This document shows positions 1 to 6,243 of a stretch of 9,389 bases of DNA, one piece after another. Both the position numbers and the translations under genes were made by a program. The stretch is from assembly GCA_003158505.1 (NCBI GenBank), contig PMJK01000104.1, positions 19,389 to 28,777 of the forward strand, in the 5' to 3' direction. Positions within the stretch are counted from its first letter, which is position 1. The number at the start of each line of letters is the position of its first letter. The notes under the pieces are model-generated. The model was not told the DNA's origin, did no database searches, and saw only the letters and a list, made by a program, of their open reading frames with translations. Source of the stretch: Holophagaceae bacterium. Lineage in GTDB: Bacteria; Acidobacteriota; Holophagae; Holophagales; Holophagaceae.

Positions 1-543
1 GACAAGGCCCGCTACCGCCGCTTCAAGATGACCAACGAGCAGAACGACGACTTTGCCAACATGCAGGAGGCGGTGCTGCGCCGCTACAAGCGCATCCGAG
101 ACGAGAAACAGGAATTCCCGAATCTGGTCCTGATCGACGGGGGCCTGGGTCAACTCCACGCGGCGGAAGCCGCCCTCAGAGAACTTGGGCTGGAGCAGTT
201 GGAGCTGGCAAGCCTCGCCAAGAAGGAAGAACTGGTCTTCCGTCCGGGATTAAAAGAACCGCTGAAGATCCCGAAATCCTCGCCGGTGCTTCAGCTGCTC
301 CAGCGCATCCGCGATGAAGCGCACCGCTTCGCCATCACTTACCATCGGGCCCTGCGGGCCAAGCGCACCCTGCAGACTGAACTGACGCAAATCCCAGGCA
401 TCGGCCCTGCCACTGCGAAGAAGCTGCTCCAGGCTTTCGGCAGCGTGTCCCATGTCCGCGTGGCTTCAGAACCAGACCTCGCGCGAACCATCGGTGAGGC
501 GGCGACTCGCAAGGTCATGGCCTGGCGAGATGCCCAGGCCTGA
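1..543 (+). CDS. uvrC: UvrABC excinuclease subunit C, C-terminal part (5' end outside window)
   Basis: This is the last 180 residues of UvrC, the nuclease subunit of nucleotide excision repair that cuts on both sides of a UvrB-bound lesion. The reading frame is open from base 1, so the gene starts upstream. Visible parts are the RNase H-like endonuclease domain, with the LVLIDGGLGQLHAA motif (Asp at about residue 46 of the visible part) and RDEAHRFA (conserved His at about 108), followed by the tandem helix-hairpin-helix DNA-binding domain beginning at LTQIPGIGPATAKKLL (about 128-180). The N-terminal GIY-YIG nuclease and the UvrB-binding region are not in view. The opening YRRF followed by a Met-rich, acidic stretch and RRYKR is typical of the family. 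The stop codon lies 9 bp from the stop of the convergent Sel1-repeat gene, with no terminator between them. Identity is firm. Confidence 0.96.
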   Translation, partial: DKARYRRFKMTNEQNDDFANMQEAVLRRYKRIRDEKQEFPNLVLIDGGLGQLHAAEAALRELGLEQLELASLAKKEELVFRPGLKEPLKIPKSSPVLQLLQRIRDEAHRFAITYHRALRAKRTLQTELTQIPGIGPATAKKLLQAFGSVSHVRVASEPDLARTIGEAATRKVMAWRDAQA

Positions 544-552
544 GGGTGAGGG

Positions 553-1188
553 TCAGCGGCCGCCCTCGATCTGGCTCAGTTCCGCCCGGGCGCCAACGCT
601 GCCTTTTTCTGCGGCCTTGCGCAACCAGTAGAGGCCCTTCTCGCGATCCTGGGGTATGTTCAGGCCGTTGTAGTACATGAGGCCAAGCATGTGCATCGCG
701 CGCACATCTCCGGCCTTGGCCTGCTCAAGGGTGGCCTGTGCAGCGGGGGGAACCGATTCGATCGTGGGCGCCATGACCGGCTTTGGTGACAGTGGTAACG
801 CCGAGTTTCTGAAGAAAGCCAGGTAGGCTCCCCCACCCAGCACCACCAGCAACCCGAGGATGAGTGGCAGCTTCCACCGGAACGGTTGGGATACCCTGGG
901 TCGATGCGTCACCTTCAGGGTCTGGCCTGCGGTCTCTGCCGGTTGATCCACTCTCTGCACGCGGATGGGAGCCTCATCCATTCTGGGTAACACTAGTCTC
1001 TGGGTCTTGTCGGCGCCGGGCTCAGGCATTCCGATGGGCAGCTTCATGGTGCGACCGCCATCCGCAGGCATTGAGGGATCCGGCCCCTGGGTACCATAGG
1101 GACTCACCGGCTCGCCCACCGGCAAGCGCATCGTGAGGTATGGTTCAGGCTCAGGATTCTTCGGATCAGGAGTCTCGGAGTCGGGCAT
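553..1188 (-). CDS. single-pass membrane protein with a C-terminal Sel1-like repeat
   Basis: A 211-residue protein of unknown function. Residues 1-105 are Pro-rich and low in complexity. One transmembrane helix lies at about 106-126 (WKLPLILGLLVVLGGGAYLAF). A linker leads to one Sel1/TPR-like repeat at about 160-196 (GDVRAMHMLGLMYYNG, then KGLYWLRKAAEKG). Sel1 repeats are helical protein-protein interaction units; a lone repeat is short for the family. The Pro-rich half carries two near-copies of a motif, TMRLPVGEP and TMKLPIGMP. The ATG at 1188 is chosen because AGGAGG sits 4 nt upstream; the frame stays open to a TTG at 1257, but that start has no Shine-Dalgarno and would overlap the upstream gene by 25 bp. 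If the helix is a signal anchor, the Pro-rich half is cytoplasmic and the Sel1 part extracytoplasmic. It is the last gene of the scpA block. Confidence 0.72.
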   Translation of the reverse strand: MPDSETPDPKNPEPEPYLTMRLPVGEPVSPYGTQGPDPSMPADGGRTMKLPIGMPEPGADKTQRLVLPRMDEAPIRVQRVDQPAETAGQTLKVTHRPRVSQPFRWKLPLILGLLVVLGGGAYLAFFRNSALPLSPKPVMAPTIESVPPAAQATLEQAKAGDVRAMHMLGLMYYNGLNIPQDREKGLYWLRKAAEKGSVGARAELSQIEGGR

Positions 1189-1192
1189 GCGC

Positions 1193-1198
1193 CCTCCT
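1193..1198 (-). promoter_or_regulatory. ribosome binding site that sets the start of the Sel1-repeat gene
   Basis: AGGAGG on the minus strand with a GCGC spacer before the ATG at 1188. It favours this start over the TTG at 1257, which lacks a Shine-Dalgarno sequence. Confidence 0.7.
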
Positions 1199-1232
1199 CG
1201 GCGGGTGCGAACCCCCATCATACCTGGATATT

Positions 1233-1688
1233 TTAGCTCTTTAAGGCTTTCACCCAACGATCGTACCGGGGCATCAGGGCCAGGTAGAGCATGGGGGTCA
1301 GCAGGATGAATCCCCAGACATGACGCTCCCCATGGTCACCGACAAGGATCCAGTAGACCAGCCCGCAGAAACTACTGGTTTCGAAAGCCGCAGCGTAGAG
1401 CAGCCCTTCCTGCAGGATCACGGCGGAGCGCCGAATCTCGGGAAGGGCCTTGAATTCGCGAAGAACCCTTCCACTGCGCCACCACACCCAGGCGGCCGAC
1501 AGGAAAACCAGGCCCGTGAAGAGGTAGCCGATCTGCTGAAAGATCCCATCGGGAACGTGGGTCCCCGGTGGAATCACGCCCGATCGCAGCAGCACCGCAA
1601 TCAGGCCTGGGGTGCCGAAGCAGAGGGCGAGGCCCAAACCATAGGCCCTGCGATGCGCCGACCGGAGGGTATTGGCCACACCATTCAC
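1233..1688 (-). CDS. uncharacterised four-helix inner-membrane protein
   Basis: A 151-residue protein with four likely transmembrane segments, at about 16-36, 49-70, 94-116 and 122-138. I recognise no enzyme motif or named family. The N-terminus and the loops around residues 71-88 are basic (RSGRVLREFK, EIRRS), and the C-terminus ends in RYDRWVKALKS, which by the positive-inside rule places both termini and the middle loop in the cytoplasm. The start is GTG at 1688, whose GTGA overlaps the scpA stop by 4 bases; GAGG lies 4 nt upstream inside scpA, so translation is probably coupled. The downstream Sel1-repeat gene begins 45 bp after the stop at 1233. The coupling suggests co-expression with scpA, but a role in chromosome organisation would be speculation. 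Confidence 0.75.
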   Translation of the reverse strand: MNGVANTLRSAHRRAYGLGLALCFGTPGLIAVLLRSGVIPPGTHVPDGIFQQIGYLFTGLVFLSAAWVWWRSGRVLREFKALPEIRRSAVILQEGLLYAAAFETSSFCGLVYWILVGDHGERHVWGFILLTPMLYLALMPRYDRWVKALKS

Positions 1689-2500
1689 GCCGCCTCGGCG
1701 GCCTTGACGTGGATCTCACCGAAGGTTTCGCCCTGGACCAGGGAAATGCGTCCCGTACGGACCAGTTCCAGAAGGGCGAGGAAGGTGAGCACCAGTTCCT
1801 CTCGGGTGCGTGCCTGACCCAGCAGACCTTGGAAGGGCTTCCAAAGGCCATCCTGCAGGCTGCCAAGCACCTCCATCACCCGCTGCTCAAGCGACTTGGG
1901 CTGAGTACGAACCTCCACGGGCGGCGGCGGCATGAGCCGTTTCAGGGCTTCGCGATAGGCTCCCAGCAGGTCAAAGAGGGTGGCTCGGATGGGCTCTTCT
2001 TCCACGCGCTTGTGGTCATCCAGATCAATGCCCGGCGCGAAGGCGATTTTCTGCCAGTCGGACTCCCGGTCCGAGAGCATCAGGGCCGCGGCCTTCACCT
2101 GCTGGTAGTCCAGCAGCCGCTGGACCAGAAGCTCCCTGGGATCCTCCTCGCCGCACTCCTGGGGCGGACGGGGCAGCATGAGCCGCGACTTGATCTGCAG
2201 CAGCTGGGCCGCCATGGCCACGAATTCCGCCGCGATTTCCAGGTTCAGCTCCTCCATGAGCTTCAGGTAATCCATGTACTGCCTGGTGACCTCAGCCATG
2301 GGCAGGTTCAGGAGATCCAACTTCTGCTCATGAATGAGGTGCAGCAGCAGATCCAGAGGCCCGTCAAAAGCCGAGAGGTGAAGCGCCAGACCGCGGAACT
2401 TCGTCTCAAAACCCTTGGGCGGCTCGAAGATCTTGGAAGCCTCAGGCACAGGCGCAGGTTCTGCCACAGATTCCGGGATTTCCATGGGGGTTTCGGACAT
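1685..2500 (-). CDS. scpA: segregation and condensation protein A
   Basis: ScpA is the kleisin that bridges the SMC ATPase heads and, with ScpB, forms the bacterial condensin that compacts and helps segregate the chromosome. The protein is 271 residues. Residues 1-35 are a variable Pro/Glu-rich leader. The conserved N-terminal domain follows, with FDGPLDLLLHLIHEQKLDLL (45-64) and the helix around EFVAMAAQLLQIKSRLMLP (92-110). The middle is variable, and the C-terminal winged helix (about 232-263) has the usual form (TREELVLTFLALLELVRTGR, then GETFGEI). The ATG at 2500 has only a closely spaced GGAG (2 nt), but no better start is seen. Normally scpB follows; here a four-helix membrane protein overlaps the stop instead, so scpB must lie elsewhere in the genome if present. 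It is divergent from lipA. Confidence 0.94.
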   Translation of the reverse strand: MSETPMEIPESVAEPAPVPEASKIFEPPKGFETKFRGLALHLSAFDGPLDLLLHLIHEQKLDLLNLPMAEVTRQYMDYLKLMEELNLEIAAEFVAMAAQLLQIKSRLMLPRPPQECGEEDPRELLVQRLLDYQQVKAAALMLSDRESDWQKIAFAPGIDLDDHKRVEEEPIRATLFDLLGAYREALKRLMPPPPVEVRTQPKSLEQRVMEVLGSLQDGLWKPFQGLLGQARTREELVLTFLALLELVRTGRISLVQGETFGEIHVKAAEAA

Positions 2501-2557
2501 GACTCCATTCTAGCCGGGGCCAAGGGCTCAAGTATCGTGAAGGAAAAGCCAGTTCAG

Positions 2558-2641
2558 CCACGGATGAACACAAATGAACTCGGATAAATGAACTCACGTC
2601 ATATCTTGTAGTTATCAGTGTTCATCTAGGTTCATCCGCGG
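2558..2641. repeat. imperfect inverted repeat of ATGAAC-containing 30-bp arms
   Basis: The left arm, 2558-2587, and the reverse complement of the right arm, 2612-2641, match at 24 of 30 positions without gaps; the spacer is 24 nt. ATGAAC occurs at 2564, 2574 and 2588, and its complement GTTCAT at 2620 and 2630, so most units are spaced 10 bp, one helical turn. The element fills half of the scpA-lipA spacer and ends 23 bp before the lipA start. From memory, GGATGAAC-type repeats occur between genes in various bacteria, which suggests a dispersed element, but copy number cannot be judged from one window. The transcript could fold into a long imperfect hairpin in either direction. Confidence 0.75.
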
Positions 2642-2664
2642 CAAATGAGACACAATGTAAGGCT

Positions 2665-3549
2665 ATGGCTCGCCCCCCAGTTCTCCCCGGCCCACGCCCC
2701 GATTGGTTGAAGATCCGCATCCCGGCACCGGAGGTGGTGGCCGAAGTGGAGAGCCTCATCCGGGAGCAACGGTTGGTGACGGTCTGTGAGGAGGCCCGCT
2801 GTCCGAACCTGCACGAGTGCTGGGGCGTCCACCGGACGGCCACCTTCATGCTCATGGGCGATATCTGCACCCGGCATTGCGGCTTTTGCAATGTGGGCAA
2901 AGGCCGCCCCAATGAGCTGGACCCTCATGAACCCCAACGGGTGGGCGAGGCGGTGGCGCGGCTGGGACTGAAATTCGCCGTGGTCACTTCCGTGAACCGG
3001 GACGATCTGGCCGACGGCGGATCAGCCCATTTCTCCGGGACCATCCAGTGGATCCGCACCCTATCTCCCCACTGCGGTGTCGAGGTGCTCATTCCCGATT
3101 TCCAAGGCAATGAGGCGGCCCTATTCACGGTCCTTGAAGCCCACCCCGATGTGCTCAATCACAACGTAGAGACGGTGCCTCATCTATATCGACGTGTGAG
3201 GCCTGACGCCGATTACCACCAGAGCCTGGAGGTCCTGCGTCGAACCGCGGATTGGCGTGACACCCATGCCCCTTCCATGCGGGTGAAGAGCGGCATCATG
3301 GTGGGCCTGGGCGAGACCCCGGAGCAGGTGCTGGAACTCATGGCCGACTGGCGGAAAAGCCATGTGGATATTGCCACCATCGGGCAGTATCTTCCCCCTT
3401 CTGAACGGCACCTTCCCCTGCACCGCTTTGTGGAACCTACAGAATTCGACATGTACCGACAGAAGGGCCTGGAGATGGGCTTTCAGCGCGTGGAATCCGC
3501 CCCACTGGTGCGATCCAGCTACCACGCAGGAGAGGGCTTCGGAGGCTGA
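2665..3549 (+). CDS. lipA: lipoyl synthase (radical SAM)
   Basis: LipA inserts two sulfur atoms at C6 and C8 of a protein-bound octanoyl group, giving the lipoyl cofactor of 2-oxoacid dehydrogenases and the glycine cleavage H protein. At 294 residues the length is normal. The auxiliary cluster motif is C41-x4-C46-x5-C52 (CEEARCPNLHEC) and the radical-SAM cluster motif is C68-x3-C72-x2-C75 (CTRHCGFC). The family's RSSYH motif near the C-terminus, at 283-287, supplies the serine ligand of the auxiliary cluster that is sacrificed as a sulfur source. The ATG at 2665 has a poor Shine-Dalgarno (AAGG only 2 nt away), but the next in-frame Met is inside the domain. lipB is not in the window. The gene converges with the redox-signalling operon, so it is not co-transcribed with the GcvH-like regulator beside it. 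Confidence 0.97.
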   Translation: MARPPVLPGPRPDWLKIRIPAPEVVAEVESLIREQRLVTVCEEARCPNLHECWGVHRTATFMLMGDICTRHCGFCNVGKGRPNELDPHEPQRVGEAVARLGLKFAVVTSVNRDDLADGGSAHFSGTIQWIRTLSPHCGVEVLIPDFQGNEAALFTVLEAHPDVLNHNVETVPHLYRRVRPDADYHQSLEVLRRTADWRDTHAPSMRVKSGIMVGLGETPEQVLELMADWRKSHVDIATIGQYLPPSERHLPLHRFVEPTEFDMYRQKGLEMGFQRVESAPLVRSSYHAGEGFGG

Positions 3550-3570
3550 CGCCCCCGAAGCCCTCCCTGC
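3526..3570. terminator. strong hairpin over the lipA stop codon, possible bidirectional terminator
   Basis: GCAGG (3526-3530), a bulged A, then GAGGGCTTCGG (3532-3542) pairs with CCGAAGCCCTC (3555-3565) and CCTGC (3566-3570): 16 base pairs with one bulge. The 12-nt loop contains a smaller GGC/GCC pairing and the lipA TGA. There is no T-run on either side, so it is not a classic intrinsic terminator; it may need a factor or mainly protect the 3' end. It lies between convergent genes, where such structures are common. Confidence 0.5.
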
Positions 3571-3579
3571 GTGATTCGC

Positions 3580-4701
3580 CTAGGCGTGGACCTGATTGGT
3601 CGTGCCCAGGAACTGCTTCTCAAAGGCCGTCCAGTCCAGGGTGCCGGCGCCCTGAGGGCCATTGGGGGTGCGAAGGCGGATGATCTCGTCCTGGTACCAA
3701 TCGATGACGGGCTGTCCGATCTTCAATGAAGCGAGTTCATTGGCAAGATCACTGGGAGTCAGCAGGCAGACCCAACCCCGATCGTAGGGGCTGTGCATGA
3801 GCTCGCCCGGATCGGTCTTGAGGTGGGCATTGTCATGTTCGATGCGGCCCGAGAGTGGGGCAGCCACATGGACCGTACCCGATGCGCCCTTGAGCGTGAA
3901 GAGCGGGTCCCCCTGTTTGACGGTCTTGCCCTGTTCCGGAAGGATCACCTCCTTCACGGTGCCCAGCGCCTTCCGCACGAAGTCGTCGATACCGATCCGG
4001 ACCTGTCCTTCTGGCTCAATGCGCACCCAGGCGTGGCCTGCAGACAAGAAGGCTCCACCGGGCACACAGAACTCGGAAGCGGGCACCACTTCGGCCATCT
4101 CCGGAGATACGACCCGGACATTGGGCCGCCTGGCGGCGTCCAGGCGTGCCTCGCGCTTGATGAGCAGCTTCTTGGCGAATTCGCCAAGTTCGTCGGCCGT
4201 GAAGGGCTTCTGCACATACTCACAGGCACCCTGCTGCAGGGTCTGGACGGCCGTGTCGATGCTGCCATAGCCCGTGATGACGACCACGTCAATGTCAGGG
4301 CGCAGATGCTTCACGGCCTTCACCACTTCCACGCCGTCCATGTCTGGCATCTTGAGGTCCGTGAAGACGAAGTCGTAGTCGCGACGCTGAACCAGTCCCA
4401 GGGCCTCGGGTCCGTGTTCGACCGTATCCACGCTGAATCCCTCCAGCACCAGGATGCGCCGGAAGGAATCGAGGACCACGGCCTCGTCGTCCACGGCAAG
4501 GATCCGGGCCTTGGGATTGGGCACTTCCACGCGCTTCAGGCTCTTGGCCTCGTGGGTGAAGTCCAATTTGATCGAGGTGTTGAGCACCGCTTCGCGAGCC
4601 TGGCGTTCCCGGTGTTCCCGCCTCCGGCGCAGGGTCGTGCGCACCAGGAAGTCCATGCCGACGAAAGCCACGAACATGAAGAGGATCAGAATGGCGGTCA
4701 T
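3580..4701 (-). CDS. membrane-anchored response regulator with C-terminal GcvH-like domain
   Basis: A 373-residue protein. Residues 1-20 form a hydrophobic anchor followed by a basic stretch (RRRREHRERQ), so the rest is probably cytoplasmic. The receiver domain, at about 66-182, is complete: acidic pair D71/D72, phosphoacceptor D115 (FTDLKMP), T143 and K165 (QKPF). Residues about 217-345 resemble glycine cleavage H protein, aligning from GHAWVRI through the LPEQGKTVKQGD region and APLSG to GWVCLLTPSD. Aligned without gaps to E. coli GcvH as I recall it, the lipoyl lysine position is Ser274, while the nearest lysine, K271, is three residues early; lipoylation is therefore doubtful. There is no DNA-binding or output enzyme domain. 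The AGGAGGT at 4706-4712 overlaps the kinase stop codon, so the two proteins are probably coupled partners. Its output is unknown; a protein-contact role at the membrane is my inference. Confidence 0.88.
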   Translation of the reverse strand: MTAILILFMFVAFVGMDFLVRTTLRRRREHRERQAREAVLNTSIKLDFTHEAKSLKRVEVPNPKARILAVDDEAVVLDSFRRILVLEGFSVDTVEHGPEALGLVQRRDYDFVFTDLKMPDMDGVEVVKAVKHLRPDIDVVVITGYGSIDTAVQTLQQGACEYVQKPFTADELGEFAKKLLIKREARLDAARRPNVRVVSPEMAEVVPASEFCVPGGAFLSAGHAWVRIEPEGQVRIGIDDFVRKALGTVKEVILPEQGKTVKQGDPLFTLKGASGTVHVAAPLSGRIEHDNAHLKTDPGELMHSPYDRGWVCLLTPSDLANELASLKIGQPVIDWYQDEIIRLRTPNGPQGAGTLDWTAFEKQFLGTTNQVHA

Positions 4702-4705
4702 GTGG

Positions 4706-4712
4706 ACCTCCT
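4706..4712 (-). promoter_or_regulatory. strong ribosome binding site overlapping the kinase stop codon
   Basis: AGGAGGT on the minus strand, 4 nt before the ATG at 4701. It shares bases with the TAG stop of the histidine kinase (4711-4713), which points to translational coupling of kinase and regulator. Confidence 0.7.
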
Positions 4713-6240
4713 AAGTGAGGGTTGCAAGGGATGGGGGCGAGCCGCCTTCTGGTGCCGCAACTGTCGATAGGCGAAGGGTGAATGTAGTACCGTGCCCTAG
4801 CTCGCTTTGAACTTCAAGCGATCCACCATGAGCCTCGACGATGCCCCAGCTGACCGCCAGGCCAAGGCCCGTGCCATGGTTGCCTTTGGTGGTGAAGAAG
4901 GGTTCGAAAATCCGCGGCAGGTCCTCCGGGGGAATGCCACATCCGCTGTCTTTAAGCAGGAGTTCGATCGAGGAAGAAGGTACTCGCCTCGTCGTAGCCC
5001 GGATACTGCCTCCCTCGGTTCCGATCGCGTCCGCGGCGTTCAAGAGGAGATTGACCACCACCTGCTGAATCTGGTTCGCGTCCGCATAGACGGTCGGAAG
5101 GTCCGAAGCCAGATCGAGGGACAGGTCCACGTGATGCAGAGACAGTTGCGTCATGACTACGGACACGGCCCGGCGCACCACTTCATCAAGATCCATGGGC
5201 TTTCTGGCAGGTGCCGTGGGCCGTGCGAAATCGAGAAGGCCGCGGATGATGCCCCGGCAACGCACGGTCTCCCGCACGATGACGTCCAGGTCATCACAGG
5301 TTTCCTTGTCCCCATCCAAACGCTTGCGGAGCAGAGACGCATAACTGAGCACGCCGGTGAGGGGGTTGTTGATCTCATGGGCGATGCCAGCGGCCAGGCG
5401 GCCCACGGAAGCCAGCTTGTCCGCCTGGGCCAACTGGCGTTGCGTCTCGGCGATGTGGTGGATCATGTCGTTGAAGGCCTTGGCCAGTTCCCCCAATTCA
5501 TGCCGTCCGCTCACCTGGATGGTACCGCTGAAGTCGCCCGCCTCGACCCGGCGGGTCCCCTCAACCAAGGCCTCGACGGGCAGTTCCACCAACCGGTGGT
5601 TGAGCCACCACATCATGAGGCTGACCGCCAGAATGGCCAGGAGGGCGGAGGCTACGATCACTTTGCGGCTGAAGGCAATTTCCGCATCCACCTGATCCAG
5701 AGAGACATTCACGTCCAGCACGCCCAGCAGCCTCTGGTTCGGACTATGTGCGTGGCAGTCGGCCGTCGAGCAGGAGGCCTCATTCGGGATGGGATTGATG
5801 ACACCAAGAACACGCGTGCCATCCGGGGCATGGAAGACCCGGGCCCGGGCCTGGATCTCCAAATGCTCGAGGGGGCGTCCCTCTGCGTGGCAGGCATAGC
5901 ACGCCTCGCCCTTCGGATCCAGGCTGGTGCCGATCTCCTCGCTGGCGGAGGAGAACATAATCTTCCCTTCCTTATTGAAGACACGGACCTTGCGGATGCC
6001 TTCTTTCTGCAAGCCTCCCACATCCCGGATCTGTCGGTGCAGGTTGTCCCGCCGATTCTCCAGCATGTCGAAGTGGGCGGCACCCTTGATCGTTTCACTC
6101 AGCTGGTCCGCGCATTGAGTGCGTTCGGCCAGCAGCTGCCCTGTCTGCACCCGGAGAATGGCATAGGCCATGCCGCCGACCACCGTCGCCGTGACAAGCG
6201 CGGCGCCGAGGACTAGGCGGATGCCGATGCGGGTTCGCAT
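4711..6240 (-). CDS. sensor histidine kinase with heme c motifs in its extracytoplasmic domain
   Basis: A 509-residue membrane kinase. Transmembrane helices lie at about 7-29 and 193-213 and enclose an extracytoplasmic sensor domain. That domain holds a canonical heme c attachment site, C114-Y-A-C117-H118, and a second CSTADCH site (C157, C162, H163) of the rarer CX4CH type. A HAMP linker follows (about 212-265), then the dimerisation/phosphoacceptor helix with H288 (GIAHEINNPLTGVLSY), and the ATPase domain with N box around N401 (NLLLNAADA), G1 DSGCGIP (431-437) and G2 GTGLGLA (456-462). All catalytic motifs are intact. Heme c in such sensors can report redox state or bind small ligands; which applies here cannot be read from sequence. 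The start at 6240 has GAAGGAG 8 nt upstream inside the end of the hybB-like gene, only 3 bp away. Its likely partner is the regulator immediately downstream. Confidence 0.94.
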   Translation of the reverse strand: MRTRIGIRLVLGAALVTATVVGGMAYAILRVQTGQLLAERTQCADQLSETIKGAAHFDMLENRRDNLHRQIRDVGGLQKEGIRKVRVFNKEGKIMFSSASEEIGTSLDPKGEACYACHAEGRPLEHLEIQARARVFHAPDGTRVLGVINPIPNEASCSTADCHAHSPNQRLLGVLDVNVSLDQVDAEIAFSRKVIVASALLAILAVSLMMWWLNHRLVELPVEALVEGTRRVEAGDFSGTIQVSGRHELGELAKAFNDMIHHIAETQRQLAQADKLASVGRLAAGIAHEINNPLTGVLSYASLLRKRLDGDKETCDDLDVIVRETVRCRGIIRGLLDFARPTAPARKPMDLDEVVRRAVSVVMTQLSLHHVDLSLDLASDLPTVYADANQIQQVVVNLLLNAADAIGTEGGSIRATTRRVPSSSIELLLKDSGCGIPPEDLPRIFEPFFTTKGNHGTGLGLAVSWGIVEAHGGSLEVQSELGHGTTFTLRLSTVAAPEGGSPPSLATLT

Positions 6241-6243
6241 GGC

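Noticed and set aside
1189..1257. Longer N-terminus for the Sel1-repeat protein from TTG at 1257
   Set aside because: No RBS before the TTG and a 25-bp overlap with the upstream gene; the ATG at 1188 has AGGAGG.
1689..1702. GCCGCC-TC-GGCGGC palindrome before the membrane-protein start
   Set aside because: It encodes the Ala-Ala-Glu-Ala-Ala end of ScpA and has a 2-nt loop; Ala codon use explains it.
1568..2587. Open frame of 339 codons on the + strand
   Set aside because: Antisense to scpA and the membrane-protein gene; the product is His/Gln/Arg-rich with no domain, typical of a GC-driven shadow frame.
2665..4701. Functional link between lipoyl synthase and the adjacent GcvH-like domain
   Set aside because: Attractive, but the genes are convergent with a hairpin between them, and the lipoyl lysine appears to be missing, so adjacency is more likely coincidence.
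3793..4770. Open frame of 325 codons on the + strand
   Set aside because: Antisense to the receiver/GcvH-like gene; His-rich and featureless.
4807..6216. Open frame of 469 codons on the + strand
   Set aside because: It lies entirely antisense to the histidine kinase, whose motifs are all intact; the translation has no recognisable domain, and long antisense frames are common in GC-rich DNA.
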